Positions 34,001 through 42,455 of a stretch of DNA of 46,487 nt are shown here, one piece after another. Each line of letters begins with the position of its first letter. The first letter of the stretch is position 1. The translations under genes were made by a program, and so were the position numbers. The stretch comes from an uncultured Clostridia bacterium. Its GTDB lineage: Bacteria > Bacillota > Clostridia > Christensenellales > Borkfalkiaceae. The notes under the pieces are model-generated. The model did not search any database. It was not told the DNA's origin and saw nothing but the letters and a program-made list of their open reading frames with translations. The stretch is from NCBI GenBank assembly GCA_947629675.1, contig CANREM010000013.1, positions 1 to 46,487 on the forward strand, written 5' to 3'.

Positions 34001-34029
34001 TTGCGTTGCTCAAAAAATTATGTTATAAT
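34001..34029 (+). promoter_or_regulatory. Promoter of the two-component operon
   Basis: TTGCGT (34001-34006) and TATAAT (34024-34029), 17-nt spacer; about 90 nt of leader precede the GGAGG site. Confidence 0.8.
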
Positions 34030-34119
34030 ATTTTGAAGAAAATTTCACACAGTTTTCACAAAGTGATAAACCACGCGCTACGAATGTCTGATAGAATGGG
34101 AAAAACGGAGGAAACACGC

Positions 34120-34788
34120 ATGAAAGTATTGATCGCAGACGATGAAGAGATGATCCGCGCCGTGCTTCGCGAATATATCGAATTCGAGGGCGGCGAAGCG
34201 GACGAGGCTGGGGACGGCATGGAGGCCGTCAAAAAGTGCCGCGAGGAGGAGTTCGACGTCGTCCTCATGGACATCATGATGCCCCGTCTCGACGGGTTTT
34301 CCGCAGTCAAGGAGATCAGAAAATTTTCCAAAGTGCCCGTCATCATGCTCTCCGCAAGGGGGGAGGAATACGACAAACTCTTCGGCTTCGAGATCGGCGC
34401 GGACGACTATGTCACCAAACCCTTCTCCCCCAAAGAGGTCCTCGCCCGCATCCACGCCGTCACCCGCCGCGCGAGCGTCGCGGCGCAATCGGAGGGGGGC
34501 ATGTACGAGTTCGAGGGGCTGAAGATCGACATCGCGGGCAGGAACGTCTACGTCAACGGCGAGAAGGCGGTCCTCACCCCCAAGGAGTATGAACTGCTCT
34601 TTTACTTCGTGCAGAACATGGGCGTCGCCCTCTCCCGCGAGCGGCTCCTCTCCAAGGTCTGGGGGTACGATTTCTACGGCGACGACCGCACGGTGGACAC
34701 GCATGTCAAAATGCTCCGCTCCGGCCTCAAGGAGTACCGCAAATTCATCGTCACCCTCCGCGGCCTCGGCTATAAATTTGAAGTGTAA
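34120..34788 (+). CDS. OmpR-family response regulator
   Basis: The 222-residue protein has a receiver domain (MKVLIADDEEMIRAVL, acceptor Asp51 in VVLMDIMMPRLDG, Lys in DDYVTKPFSP) and a winged-helix DNA-binding domain (VLTPKEYELLFYFVQNMG, DDRTVDTHVKMLRSGL). It is phosphorylated by the histidine kinase just downstream (12-nt gap) and then controls transcription; targets are unknown. The start follows ACGGAGGAAAC. Confidence 0.95.
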   Translation: MKVLIADDEEMIRAVLREYIEFEGGEADEAGDGMEAVKKCREEEFDVVLMDIMMPRLDGFSAVKEIRKFSKVPVIMLSARGEEYDKLFGFEIGADDYVTKPFSPKEVLARIHAVTRRASVAAQSEGGMYEFEGLKIDIAGRNVYVNGEKAVLTPKEYELLFYFVQNMGVALSRERLLSKVWGYDFYGDDRTVDTHVKMLRSGLKEYRKFIVTLRGLGYKFEV

Positions 34789-34800
34789 AAGAGGGGAGAG

Positions 34801-36258
34801 ATGAAGCGCGGGAGTGGTGCAAAATTCCGGACGGGGAGAAGTCTCGGTCTTACGCTGTGGTTTGCGTTCACCCTCTTCGCCCTCGTCATCATCCTGCTCT
34901 TTTTGGCGGTGCAGAGCCTCCTTGTCGGCATCCAGTACCGCGACAGAACGCTCTCTTCCATGCGGGAGGCCGCAAGGAGGGTGTCGGAGGAACTCGCGGG
35001 GGCGAACGCGGATACGATGCTCTTCTGCAGGATCCGCGCGATCGAGGACGAGTGTGATGTGAGGATCCGCCTTCTCTCCTTTGACGGAAGCACGGTGGAT
35101 TCGGACGGCTACGGCGAGGAGAAATTTCCCGAGATCGTGGAGACGCTCAAAAGAGACCTTGCCGAAGGGAAGGAGGAGACGGTCATCGACGGCGACGAGA
35201 CCCTGGGCTACGTCACCCTCATCGACGGCCATCCCTACTACCTCTATATCACCTCCTCCGTCGCCCGCATACGGGTGCTTGAAAACAGCCTCCGCTGGCT
35301 CTCCCTCGCCGCCGCGCTCCTCTCCGTTGTCCTCGCCTTCATCGCGAGCGGCTTTGTGGCGATGCTCATCACCCGTCCTCTGACGGAGGTAACCGCCCGC
35401 GCGAAGGAACTTGCCCGCGGGCATTTCGATCTGGATTTCAAACGCAACTACTATTGTCTGGAAATACAGGAGCTGTCCGACGCCCTCGAATACGCCCGCG
35501 TGGAGATCTCCAAGGCGGACGCCGTGCAGCGGGAACTCATCGCAAACGTTTCGCACGACTTCAAGACCCCGCTCACCATGATCAAGGCATACGCCTCGAT
35601 GATCAAAGAGATCTCGGGGGAGGACAAGAAGAAGCGGGACGCCCACGCGAAGATCATCATCGACGAGGCCGACCGCCTCACCGCGCTCGTCGAGGACGTT
35701 CTGGACCTCTCCAAACTGCGCGCAGGGGTGGGTACGCACGCGTCTGCCGTCTTTAACCTCTCCGAACTTTTATATGCGATTTTGGAAAAGTTCGACTACC
35801 TCGCCGAGACGCAGGGGTATCTATTCGAACAGGACATCGACGAGGAGCGGTATGTCTTTGCCGACCGCGAGCGCATCGGACGGGTCATCTACAATCTCCT
35901 CACGAACGCCGTCAACTATACGGGCGCGGACAAGAAGGTGACTGTCCGCCTCAAGGCGGAGGGGACAGGTACCCGCTTCGACGTCATCGACACGGGCGTG
36001 GGTATTCCGAAGGAACAGGCGGACCTCATATGGGACCGATACTATAGACTGCAGGAGACGCACAAGCTCCCCGTCAAGGGGACGGGGCTGGGGCTTTCCA
36101 TCGTGAGGCGGGTCCTCGAGGCGGAGGGCTGTCCCTTCGGCGTAAATTCCGAGGAGGGGAAGGGGAGCGACTTTTGGGTGAAATTCCCGCCTCCCCCCGA
36201 TGATACGGAAAAAGAGAGAGCTGCCGCGGAAAAGGCGGAGAAGGAGGAAACCGCATGA
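34801..36258 (+). CDS. Sensor histidine kinase
   Basis: The 485-residue membrane kinase has two helices (about residues 17-40 and 160-185) flanking an extracytoplasmic sensor domain, a HAMP segment (ITRPLTEVTARAKELARGHF), the phosphoacceptor region with IANVSHDFKTPLTMIKAY (His about 252), and the ATPase core with NLLTNAVNYTG, DTGVGIPKEQ and GTGLGLSIVRRV. The end is acidic. It is coupled to the next gene by a 4-nt overlap. The signal is unknown. Confidence 0.95.
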   Translation: MKRGSGAKFRTGRSLGLTLWFAFTLFALVIILLFLAVQSLLVGIQYRDRTLSSMREAARRVSEELAGANADTMLFCRIRAIEDECDVRIRLLSFDGSTVDSDGYGEEKFPEIVETLKRDLAEGKEETVIDGDETLGYVTLIDGHPYYLYITSSVARIRVLENSLRWLSLAAALLSVVLAFIASGFVAMLITRPLTEVTARAKELARGHFDLDFKRNYYCLEIQELSDALEYARVEISKADAVQRELIANVSHDFKTPLTMIKAYASMIKEISGEDKKKRDAHAKIIIDEADRLTALVEDVLDLSKLRAGVGTHASAVFNLSELLYAILEKFDYLAETQGYLFEQDIDEERYVFADRERIGRVIYNLLTNAVNYTGADKKVTVRLKAEGTGTRFDVIDTGVGIPKEQADLIWDRYYRLQETHKLPVKGTGLGLSIVRRVLEAEGCPFGVNSEEGKGSDFWVKFPPPPDDTEKERAAAEKAEKEETA

Positions 36259-37655
36259 AAAGATATTGGGGAACGCTTCTTTTCGCCCTTCCCTTCACCC
36301 TCGCCGCGGTCTCCGGCGGCGTCATACGGGCGGAGGCCGGGAGCAAATTCGAGGGGACGGACGGCTGCGGCGTCGTCGTAAAGAAGGGGTGCCCCATCGA
36401 GATCGAACGGGAGGAGATCAGGATGCAAATTTCCGAACTTCCCGCCTCTTCCTCGGACATGGTATGCCCGTCCGTCGTCAATACGACGTATGAATTCTAC
36501 AATCCGACGGAAGAGGACGAGGAGCTTTCCCTCTATCTTCCCGCCGTCGACGTCTGCGCATATGCGGGGCTCGACCCCTCGCTTCTTGAAAAAATGACCC
36601 TTCAAACGGGGGATGGAGAGACGGTGAGCCCCACATGCCGCTTCACCTTCAAGAGCGTCTTTTCCTTCGACGCCGAGGCGGAGGTGGACCGCATCGAAGA
36701 CGGGCGGCGGAAGGACGCCTTCTTTTCCCCCGACCTTCCCGCGACCCGCATCCTCTACCGCCTGACGCGCACCGCTTCGCGGGAGCAGGGCTATGCCCAG
36801 CTCATCTTAAAATACAACCCCGCCCGCACGCACATCTTCTTTGACAACCGCTTCGGCGGGGCAAAGACGGTGGTCGAGGACGGCCTCGTCCGCCTCACAT
36901 GGGAGACGGCAAAGACGGACGCCGAGATCGGGGTGTGCGTATTCGGCGACGCCGCCGAGACGGTGGACGCCTTCGTCTCGACGGACAGCGAGGGGAAGAA
37001 GCGGGCGGAGGATGCGGCTTTTGCAAAGTCCGAAGAGATCGGGGAGAGTTTTTCCGCCTTTGCCTCCCAAATGCTCGAAGGCAGCAAGCTCGTCATCGGC
37101 GAGGAGGATTGGTACAATCTCTTTTTGGATCTTTTGACCTCCCGCTGCGACCGCTTCGGCCTCATCTATGTGCCCACGGAATGGATCTCGGAGGGCCGCC
37201 TTCGGACATGGTATGAGTATAAACTGTCTGTCCCCGCTAAAAAAAGGGTCACGGCGGAAACTTCCACCCCCCTTCTGCCCACTTCGTTCGGGGGCGGACC
37301 CATCTTCCGTTTCGACTATCTTCTCTCGCCTGCCCGCAGGTTCGCAGCCGTCAAAAATCTCACGATCCGCATCGAGACGCCCTTCTATCTCGGCTATAGC
37401 AATCTCAATTTCGGGCGCGAAGAGGGGGGCTATCGATTCGAGCGGGAGGAGCTTCCCATCGGCGAACTCTCCTTCGCCCTTGCCTCCTCCGAGGAGGTCT
37501 ACGCAAGTGCCGGGAAGGTGAGCGGGGGGCTTTCTCCCTCCATGAAGCTCGCCGTCATCCTTCTCTCCGTGTTGGCGGGCGGGGCACTCGTCGCGGGCGT
37601 TGCGACCCTGCTTATCGTAAAACTTCGCAAAAGACGCCTTTCACAAAAACATTGA
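36255..37655 (+). CDS. Exported membrane-anchored protein coupled to the two-component system
   Basis: The 466-residue protein has a signal peptide (1-26), a large beta-rich extracytoplasmic part with Cys pairs (CGVVVKKGC) and NTTYEFYNPTEEDEELSLYLP, which recalls DUF4424-type domains, and a C-terminal membrane helix (about 430-455) with a basic tail. I am not sure of the family. Its start overlaps the kinase stop (ATGA), so it may be part of the sensing module or its output. Confidence 0.75.
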   Translation: MKRYWGTLLFALPFTLAAVSGGVIRAEAGSKFEGTDGCGVVVKKGCPIEIEREEIRMQISELPASSSDMVCPSVVNTTYEFYNPTEEDEELSLYLPAVDVCAYAGLDPSLLEKMTLQTGDGETVSPTCRFTFKSVFSFDAEAEVDRIEDGRRKDAFFSPDLPATRILYRLTRTASREQGYAQLILKYNPARTHIFFDNRFGGAKTVVEDGLVRLTWETAKTDAEIGVCVFGDAAETVDAFVSTDSEGKKRAEDAAFAKSEEIGESFSAFASQMLEGSKLVIGEEDWYNLFLDLLTSRCDRFGLIYVPTEWISEGRLRTWYEYKLSVPAKKRVTAETSTPLLPTSFGGGPIFRFDYLLSPARRFAAVKNLTIRIETPFYLGYSNLNFGREEGGYRFEREELPIGELSFALASSEEVYASAGKVSGGLSPSMKLAVILLSVLAGGALVAGVATLLIVKLRKRRLSQKH

Positions 37656-37662
37656 AAATCAC

Positions 37663-37691
37663 TTGCCAAAAGTTATTTGGTGTGCTATGAT
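37663..37691 (+). promoter_or_regulatory. Promoter of the TM1266 / ABC operon
   Basis: TTGCCA (37663-37668) and TATGAT (37686-37691), 17-nt spacer; start of transcription near 37698. Confidence 0.7.
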
Positions 37692-37697
37692 AAAGGC

Positions 37698-37803
37698 GAC
37701 CTGAACGGAAAGAAATGTCTGACCGCAAAGGGGCGAACAAGAGACTTCAGGCGCGTAGATTGCGCAGCTCTCCCTTTGCCCTTGCGGCGGAGGGAGGTTT
37801 TTT
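37698..37803 (+). promoter_or_regulatory. Riboswitch-like leader of unrecognised class
   Basis: A closing stem CCTGAA (37700-37705)/TTCAGG (37746-37751) holds an inner GTCT/AGAC stem and the loop segment GACCGCAAAGGGGCGAAC. A GCGC/GCGC hairpin follows. Then CTCCCT (37770-37775) can pair with AGGGAG (37791-37796) and hide the ribosome site GGAGGGAGG. The same region, CCCTTTGC (37772-37779), is exactly complementary to GCAAAGGG (37725-37732) in the loop. These mutually exclusive pairings suggest translational control. It matches no riboswitch consensus I know. Confidence 0.55.
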
Positions 37804-38064
37804 ATGCAACAAAACGAGGAAACACGCATCGCGGTACTCTCCGTCATCGTGGAAAAGCGGGAACATTCCGCAGAACAGGTGAACGCCCTTCTCTCCGAAT
37901 ACGGGGAATGTATCGTGGGCAGAATGGGAATACCCTATCATGCGAAGGGGGTCTCTGTCATCTGCGTCGTCCTCGACGCCGACGCCTCCTCCATCAACGC
38001 GCTGACGGGCAAGCTCGGAAGGCTCGAAGGCGTCACCGCCAAGACACTGTTCAGCAAATATTGA
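37804..38064 (+). CDS. TM1266-family putative regulator
   Basis: The 86-residue ACT-like or NikR-C-like small protein fits the TM1266 family (often annotated as iron-only hydrogenase system regulator): TRIAVLSVIVEKREHSAEQV, GRMGIPYHAKGVSVICVVLD and INALTGKLGRLEGVTAKTLF. Here it heads an ABC-importer operon instead of a hydrogenase cluster, 17 nt before the binding-protein gene. Its ligand or target is not known. Confidence 0.88.
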   Translation: MQQNEETRIAVLSVIVEKREHSAEQVNALLSEYGECIVGRMGIPYHAKGVSVICVVLDADASSINALTGKLGRLEGVTAKTLFSKY

Positions 38065-38081
38065 GACAAGGAGTTTTTGCA

Positions 38082-39107
38082 ATGAAAAAATCACTTTTTA
38101 CGGTTTTCGCGGCCACCATGTCCGCGATCTGCATGCTTTCCGTCGCCGCCTGCGGCAACAAGACGGATAGCGATCTCGAAGTCGTCGCCCCCGACGGCGC
38201 GCCCGCGCTCGCGCTCCTCAACGCCATCTCGGGCGAGGAGAAAAGGGAGGACGACATCTTTGATTTTGAGGTCATCGACAGTAACAACATCCAGGCGTAT
38301 GTCTCGGGCGCAGCTCCCAAGGCCGACTTTGCCGTCCTGCCCGTCAACCTCGCCGCAAAGATGCTCGGAAAGGGCACTGTCTACGAGATGCTCGGCACCG
38401 TCACGCACGGCAACTTCTACTTCCTCACGGCGGGAGATGCCCCCGCGCTCAAGAAGGAAAATCTCGCGACCGCCCTCCTCGGCAAAAAGGTGGGCGTCGT
38501 CCAGCTTCCCAACGTCCCCGGGCTTACCTTCAAAGCGGTGTTGAGCGACAACGCCGTGCCCTTTGCGACTCTCGAAAACGTGAACGCCGCGGCTGACAAG
38601 ACAAAAGTCAACCTCGTCGCCTTCGACCCCGAGAACGTCACTCCCACGGGCGGCTGCGACTACTATCTCTGCCCCGAGCCGGCAGTCTCCACCAAGATCA
38701 AGGCGACCGCCTCCGCATCCAAGCCCTTCCAAAAGGCGGGGGATCTTCAGGAACTCTATGGTGAGGGAGGGTATCCGCAGGCCGTCGCCGTCGTCAAAAA
38801 GAGCGTCCTCGAGAGCAACAAAGAGGCCGTCGATACCTTCATCACCTATTTGGAGGGGAGCGACGAATACCTTGCATCCGTCGCCCCCGCGACCGTCCTC
38901 TCCCTCCTCGATGACGTCCGCACGGACGGTCTCAAGCCCTCCTTCAGCGCGGAGAATCTGACTTCGGAAGTCATCGCGAATTGCTCCGTCTCCTATGTTC
39001 CGAGCATGACCTGCAAGGCGGAGGTCGTCTCCTTCCTGCAAAAGCTCCGCGACGTGAGCGCGGACGCCACGGCTCTCCCCGAGGACGCCTTCTTCTATAT
39101 GGGATAA
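38082..39107 (+). CDS. ABC transporter substrate-binding lipoprotein
   Basis: The 341-residue exported lipoprotein has a lipobox ending in Cys24 (SVAAC). The mature part has LEVVAPDGAPALALLNAI, KADFAVLPVNLAAKML and GKKVGVVQLPNVPGLTFKAVL, as in NitT/TauT/ThiY-like binding proteins. Such proteins capture sulfonates, nitrate, pyrimidine precursors of thiamine or similar small ligands; which one applies here is unknown. AAGGAG precedes the ATG. The permease and ATPase genes follow directly. Confidence 0.88.
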   Translation: MKKSLFTVFAATMSAICMLSVAACGNKTDSDLEVVAPDGAPALALLNAISGEEKREDDIFDFEVIDSNNIQAYVSGAAPKADFAVLPVNLAAKMLGKGTVYEMLGTVTHGNFYFLTAGDAPALKKENLATALLGKKVGVVQLPNVPGLTFKAVLSDNAVPFATLENVNAAADKTKVNLVAFDPENVTPTGGCDYYLCPEPAVSTKIKATASASKPFQKAGDLQELYGEGGYPQAVAVVKKSVLESNKEAVDTFITYLEGSDEYLASVAPATVLSLLDDVRTDGLKPSFSAENLTSEVIANCSVSYVPSMTCKAEVVSFLQKLRDVSADATALPEDAFFYMG

Positions 39108-39108
39108 C

Positions 39109-39864
39109 GTGAAAAAGCAGACCCTCTACAACCTTCTTCTCTCACTCGCGGCCGTTGTGCTTCTGTGGGCAATGTGGTTTATCGCCGCGCTGTGTCTGAG
39201 AAACGACTACATTCTCCCGAATTTTACGGACGCCTTCCGGGAGATGGGGCGGCTTCTCGGCGAGGCCGCCTTTTGGCGTGCCTTCGCCGGCACCGTCCTG
39301 CGCACCGTAGTTTCCTTCCTCATCTCCCTCGTCCTCGGCGTTCTCTTTGCCGTTCTCGCGAGCCTGAAGAGGGGGATCCGCGCCTTCTTCGCGCCCATCG
39401 TCTCCATTCTGCGCACCGTCCCCACGATGGCGATCATCCTGATGCTCCTCATCTGGACGACCCCCCGCGTCGCGCCCGTCATCGTCACCTTCCTCGTGCT
39501 GTTCCCCGCGGTCTATGCGGCCATGCTCACAAGTTTAGACGAGGTCAAAGAGCGGTACGGAGAGGTAACGAAGGTGTATAAGATCCCCGCATCCCGCAAG
39601 ATCTTCAGGATGTATCTCCCGCTCTCCGCGCCGAGCATCCTCTCGGAGAGCGGCTCCATCCTCTCGATGGGGCTGAAGATCACCGTCTCGGGGGAAGTGC
39701 TCGCCAACACCTATCAGAGCATCGGCGGCCTCATGCAGGACGCGAAGATGTTCGTCGAAATGCCCCGCCTCATGGCCCTCACCCTCATCTGCATCCTCGT
39801 GGGCTTCGCGCTCGAAGGGTTGCTCGCACTCATTTCCAAATGCGTCGGGAGGTGGCGCGCATGA
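39109..39864 (+). CDS. ABC transporter permease
   Basis: The 251-residue membrane protein has about six helices and the coupling EAA-like loop EVTKVYKIPASRKIFRMYLPLSAPSI-type sequence near residues 145-170. It belongs with the NitT/TauT permeases (SsuC/ThiX-like), in line with the binding protein upstream. It starts with GTG one base after the lipoprotein stop, without a clear ribosome site, so translation is likely coupled. It overlaps the ATPase gene by 4 nt. Confidence 0.9.
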   Translation: MKKQTLYNLLLSLAAVVLLWAMWFIAALCLRNDYILPNFTDAFREMGRLLGEAAFWRAFAGTVLRTVVSFLISLVLGVLFAVLASLKRGIRAFFAPIVSILRTVPTMAIILMLLIWTTPRVAPVIVTFLVLFPAVYAAMLTSLDEVKERYGEVTKVYKIPASRKIFRMYLPLSAPSILSESGSILSMGLKITVSGEVLANTYQSIGGLMQDAKMFVEMPRLMALTLICILVGFALEGLLALISKCVGRWRA

Positions 39865-40529
39865 AACTTCTCGGTGTCACAAAAAAGTACGGCGACAAAT
39901 TCGCCCTCGAAAACATCGACCTCGAGATCGGGGAGGGGAAGATCACAGCCATCCTCGGCGAGAGCGGCGCGGGCAAAACAACGCTTTTGAACGTCCTCGC
40001 AGGCCTCATCCCGTTCGAGGGCAAGAGGGAGGGCGTGCTCCCCGTCTCCTACCTCTCGCAGGATAGCCCGCTCCTTCCCAATCTCACCGTAGAAGGCAAC
40101 CTGAAATTCGTGCTTCCCAAGCAAAAATGGGGGGAGATCGCGGACATGGTATGCCGTGTCGGCCTCAAGGGCAGGGAAAAGAGTTTTCCCAAAGAGCTGT
40201 CCGGAGGGGAGAAACAGCGCGTCGCCATCGCCCGCGCTTTCCTCTATCCGCACGAGATGCTCCTTCTGGACGAGCCGTTTTCCTCCCTCGATCTCTCCCT
40301 CAAAAAATCGCTCATCGAGCTTGTCTTGGAGCTTTGGGAGGGGAGAAGGGAGACGGTCGTCTTTGTCACGCACGACGTCCACGAGGCGGCACTCCTTTCC
40401 CACCGCGCCGTCATTTTGAAGCGCGGCCGCATCGTCGGCGATTACCCCGTCCCCGAACGCTTCCCCCGCAACTTTTTCGACCACTCCTTCATCGAATCCC
40501 TCCTCACCCACACCCTCATGTCCGAGTAA
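39861..40529 (+). CDS. ABC transporter ATP-binding protein
   Basis: The 222-residue ATPase has Walker A GESGAGKTTLLNVLAG (about 34-49), signature LSGGEKQRVAIARAF and Walker B MLLLDEPFSSLD, then the switch His in VFVTHDV. It powers the permease above. The start ATG overlaps the permease stop (ATGA). It is the last gene of the operon; no T-rich terminator was seen before the repeats. Confidence 0.95.
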   Translation: MKLLGVTKKYGDKFALENIDLEIGEGKITAILGESGAGKTTLLNVLAGLIPFEGKREGVLPVSYLSQDSPLLPNLTVEGNLKFVLPKQKWGEIADMVCRVGLKGREKSFPKELSGGEKQRVAIARAFLYPHEMLLLDEPFSSLDLSLKKSLIELVLELWEGRRETVVFVTHDVHEAALLSHRAVILKRGRIVGDYPVPERFPRNFFDHSFIESLLTHTLMSE

Positions 40530-40540
40530 TCGACCACCCC

Positions 40541-41146
40541 TCCGTGGGAGGGGAATCAAAGAGGGTGGGGCGGTGCCGCGCGGGACAAACGTGTCATCCC
40601 GAGTGGCTTAGCCCCGAGAGGATCCCCTAATACGAAGTCCGCAAGGCTTCCCCCTTTCAAAGGGGGAAGCTGTCACGCTCTGCGTGACTGATGAGGGTTG
40701 GGCTTCTAAATTACGTCATGCTGAACGCAGTTGAAGCAACACCTTATTATTCGGACTTCGTAGTTCGGGATTCTTCGGAGAGTTTCTTTCGCGGAAATCC
40801 TTATACACCCCGTCGCCTCAGAATGACGCGAACCTCACCCCCTCCGTGGGAGGGGGAATCAAAGGGGGTGGGGCGGTGCCGCGCGGGACAAACGTGTCAT
40901 CCCGAGTGGCTTAGCCCCGAGAGGATCCCCTAATACGAAGTCCGCAAGGCTTCCCCCTTTCAAAGGGGGAAGCTGTCACGCTCTGCGTGACTGATGAGGG
41001 TTGGGCTTCTAAATTCGTCATGCTGAACGTAGTCGAAACATCACCTTATTATACGGACTTCGTAGTTCGGGATCCTTCGGAGAGTTTCTTTCGCGGAAAT
41101 CCTTATACACCCCGTCGCCTCAGAATGACGCGAACCTCACCCCCCT
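40541..41146. repeat. Tandem duplication (2 x about 303 bp) of intergenic repeat modules
   Basis: 40541-40842 and 40843-41146 are near-identical direct copies. Each contains the G-rich tail module, CATCCCGAG..GAGGATCCCC with ATACGAAGTCC, the double hairpin GGCTTCCCCC/GGGGGAAGC plus CACGC/GCGTG, and an inverted module with CGGACTTCGTA. They differ by single-base changes and small indels. No gene in the 709-nt gap. Confidence 0.9.
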
Positions 41147-41196
41147 CCGCGTGAGACAGGGGTGGGGGCGTATCGCAAAATGCATTTCAAACCATC

Positions 41197-41226
41197 AAAA
41201 AAACCGACCCAACCGGGTCGGTTTTC
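41197..41226 (-). terminator. Terminator of the acetyltransferase gene
   Basis: AACCGACCC (41202-41210) pairs with GGGTCGGTT (41215-41223); the minus strand runs into TTTTTT. Confidence 0.85.
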
Positions 41227-41238
41227 ACATACATTTCC

Positions 41239-42354
41239 TCAAATCTTTTTGACAAATGCGCGGCGGCGTTTGTGCTGGACGGCGTTGAACATCTTCCACT
41301 GATTGATGATGGCGTAGTTGTCCTCGAGGTTGAGGTTGGTCTCGCAATATTCGACGCCGTTGTCCCGCATCATGTGCAGAAGTTCATTGACGAGTACCGA
41401 CCCGATCCCCTTGTTGGCGTGTTCGGGAACGACGCCGATGAGGCCGAGATCGACGACCCGGGGCTTTTTCACCGCCTTCAGAATGCGCAGAAGGGTGGGA
41501 AGGGTGAGCCTTCCGCCCGACTTTTTCACCGCCTCGCCGATGGCGGGGAAGATGATCCCGAGGCACACGGGATTTTCGTTTTCATCCAGAACGACGCGCA
41601 CGAAGCGCATATCGATGATCTGGCGGAAACTGCGGATCATTTCCCGCTTCATATTTTCGGTGAAGGGGACGGTCCCATAGATATCGTTATAGCTCTCGTC
41701 GAGGACGGCAAAGAACTTGTCCGAATATTTCTTGAGAAAATCGCGGGTATTCTTCGCCTGCCCGAAGTGCATGTTGTACCGCTCCATGAGCTTTTTGGAG
41801 ATACGGTCGAGCTTCCCGTCGTCGGGAAGGAGGGAGAGACGGTGTTCGATCCAGTCCACTTCCTTTTCATATCCCAAATTCTCGATGAGCTTCTGATAGT
41901 AGGGGAAGTTATACTGCTCCTCGAAGGTGGACATCTTGTCGAAGCCCTCGATGAGAAGCCCTTCCCGCTCGAGATCGGAGAATCCGAGGGGGCCTACGAC
42001 CTCCTCCATGCCCTTTTCCCTTGCCCAGTTTTCCACTGCCGTAAAGAGGGCGTTTGCTACCTCTTGATCGTCAATGCTGTCGAACCGTGTGAAGCGCACC
42101 CGCTTTTGTCCCCATTTTTCATTTGCGGTACGCTGGAGGATGCCCGAAATGCGCCCGACCGTCTTTCCATCCCTTTTCGCCAGCAAATAGACCGCCTCCG
42201 CCTGGTCGAGATATTGATAGTCGGGGCGAAAGACGCGCAGCTCGTCCCCGTAGAGCGGGGGGACAAAGTTCGGCTCGTCGCGATAGAGCCGGAGGGGGAA
42301 ACGCACGAATTCGCGCTGCTGTTTCTTTGTCTGTACCTTTTGTATTTCAACCAT
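41239..42354 (-). CDS. GNAT-type N-acetyltransferase family protein
   Basis: The 371-residue protein has two acetyltransferase-like parts. The N-terminus VEIQKVQTKKQQREFVRFPL and NFVPPLYGDEL, VYLLAKRDGKTVGRISGI and VGPLGFSDLEREGLLIEGF fit the long GNAT family seen in many Bacteria. The C-terminal half has VVDLGLIGVVPEHANKGIGS, the acetyl-CoA loop. The substrate is unknown. The conserved N-terminus begins exactly at the ATG that lies 6 nt after a perfect TATAAT, so this is a strong leaderless case. Confidence 0.85.
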   Translation of the reverse strand: MVEIQKVQTKKQQREFVRFPLRLYRDEPNFVPPLYGDELRVFRPDYQYLDQAEAVYLLAKRDGKTVGRISGILQRTANEKWGQKRVRFTRFDSIDDQEVANALFTAVENWAREKGMEEVVGPLGFSDLEREGLLIEGFDKMSTFEEQYNFPYYQKLIENLGYEKEVDWIEHRLSLLPDDGKLDRISKKLMERYNMHFGQAKNTRDFLKKYSDKFFAVLDESYNDIYGTVPFTENMKREMIRSFRQIIDMRFVRVVLDENENPVCLGIIFPAIGEAVKKSGGRLTLPTLLRILKAVKKPRVVDLGLIGVVPEHANKGIGSVLVNELLHMMRDNGVEYCETNLNLEDNYAIINQWKMFNAVQHKRRRAFVKKI

Positions 42355-42360
42355 ATCCCC

Positions 42361-42389
42361 ATTATAAAATAAATCATTCTCTTTGTCAA
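42361..42389 (-). promoter_or_regulatory. Consensus promoter of the acetyltransferase gene
   Basis: On the minus strand TTGACA (42384-42389) and TATAAT (42361-42366), spacer 17 nt, with the -10 ending 6 nt before the start codon. Confidence 0.92.
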
Positions 42390-42407
42390 GAAAAAAAACA
42401 GTCACTC

Positions 42408-42436
42408 TTGACAGCGGGTAAAAGTTCCCATATAAT
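42408..42436 (+). promoter_or_regulatory. Consensus promoter of the esterase gene
   Basis: TTGACA (42408-42413) and TATAAT (42431-42436), spacer 17 nt. It is back-to-back with the acetyltransferase promoter but has a normal leader with AAGGAGG. Confidence 0.92.
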
Positions 42437-42455
42437 ACTTTTTAAGGAGGGAATC

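Noticed and set aside
34078-35739. 553-codon minus-strand frame opposite the two-component genes
   Set aside because: The plus-strand regulator and kinase show all catalytic motifs; the antisense frame shows none.
37698-37803. TPP riboswitch in front of a ThiY-like binding protein
   Set aside because: The CUGAGA and ACCUGAU.UGGAUAAUGCCAGCG-type blocks are missing.
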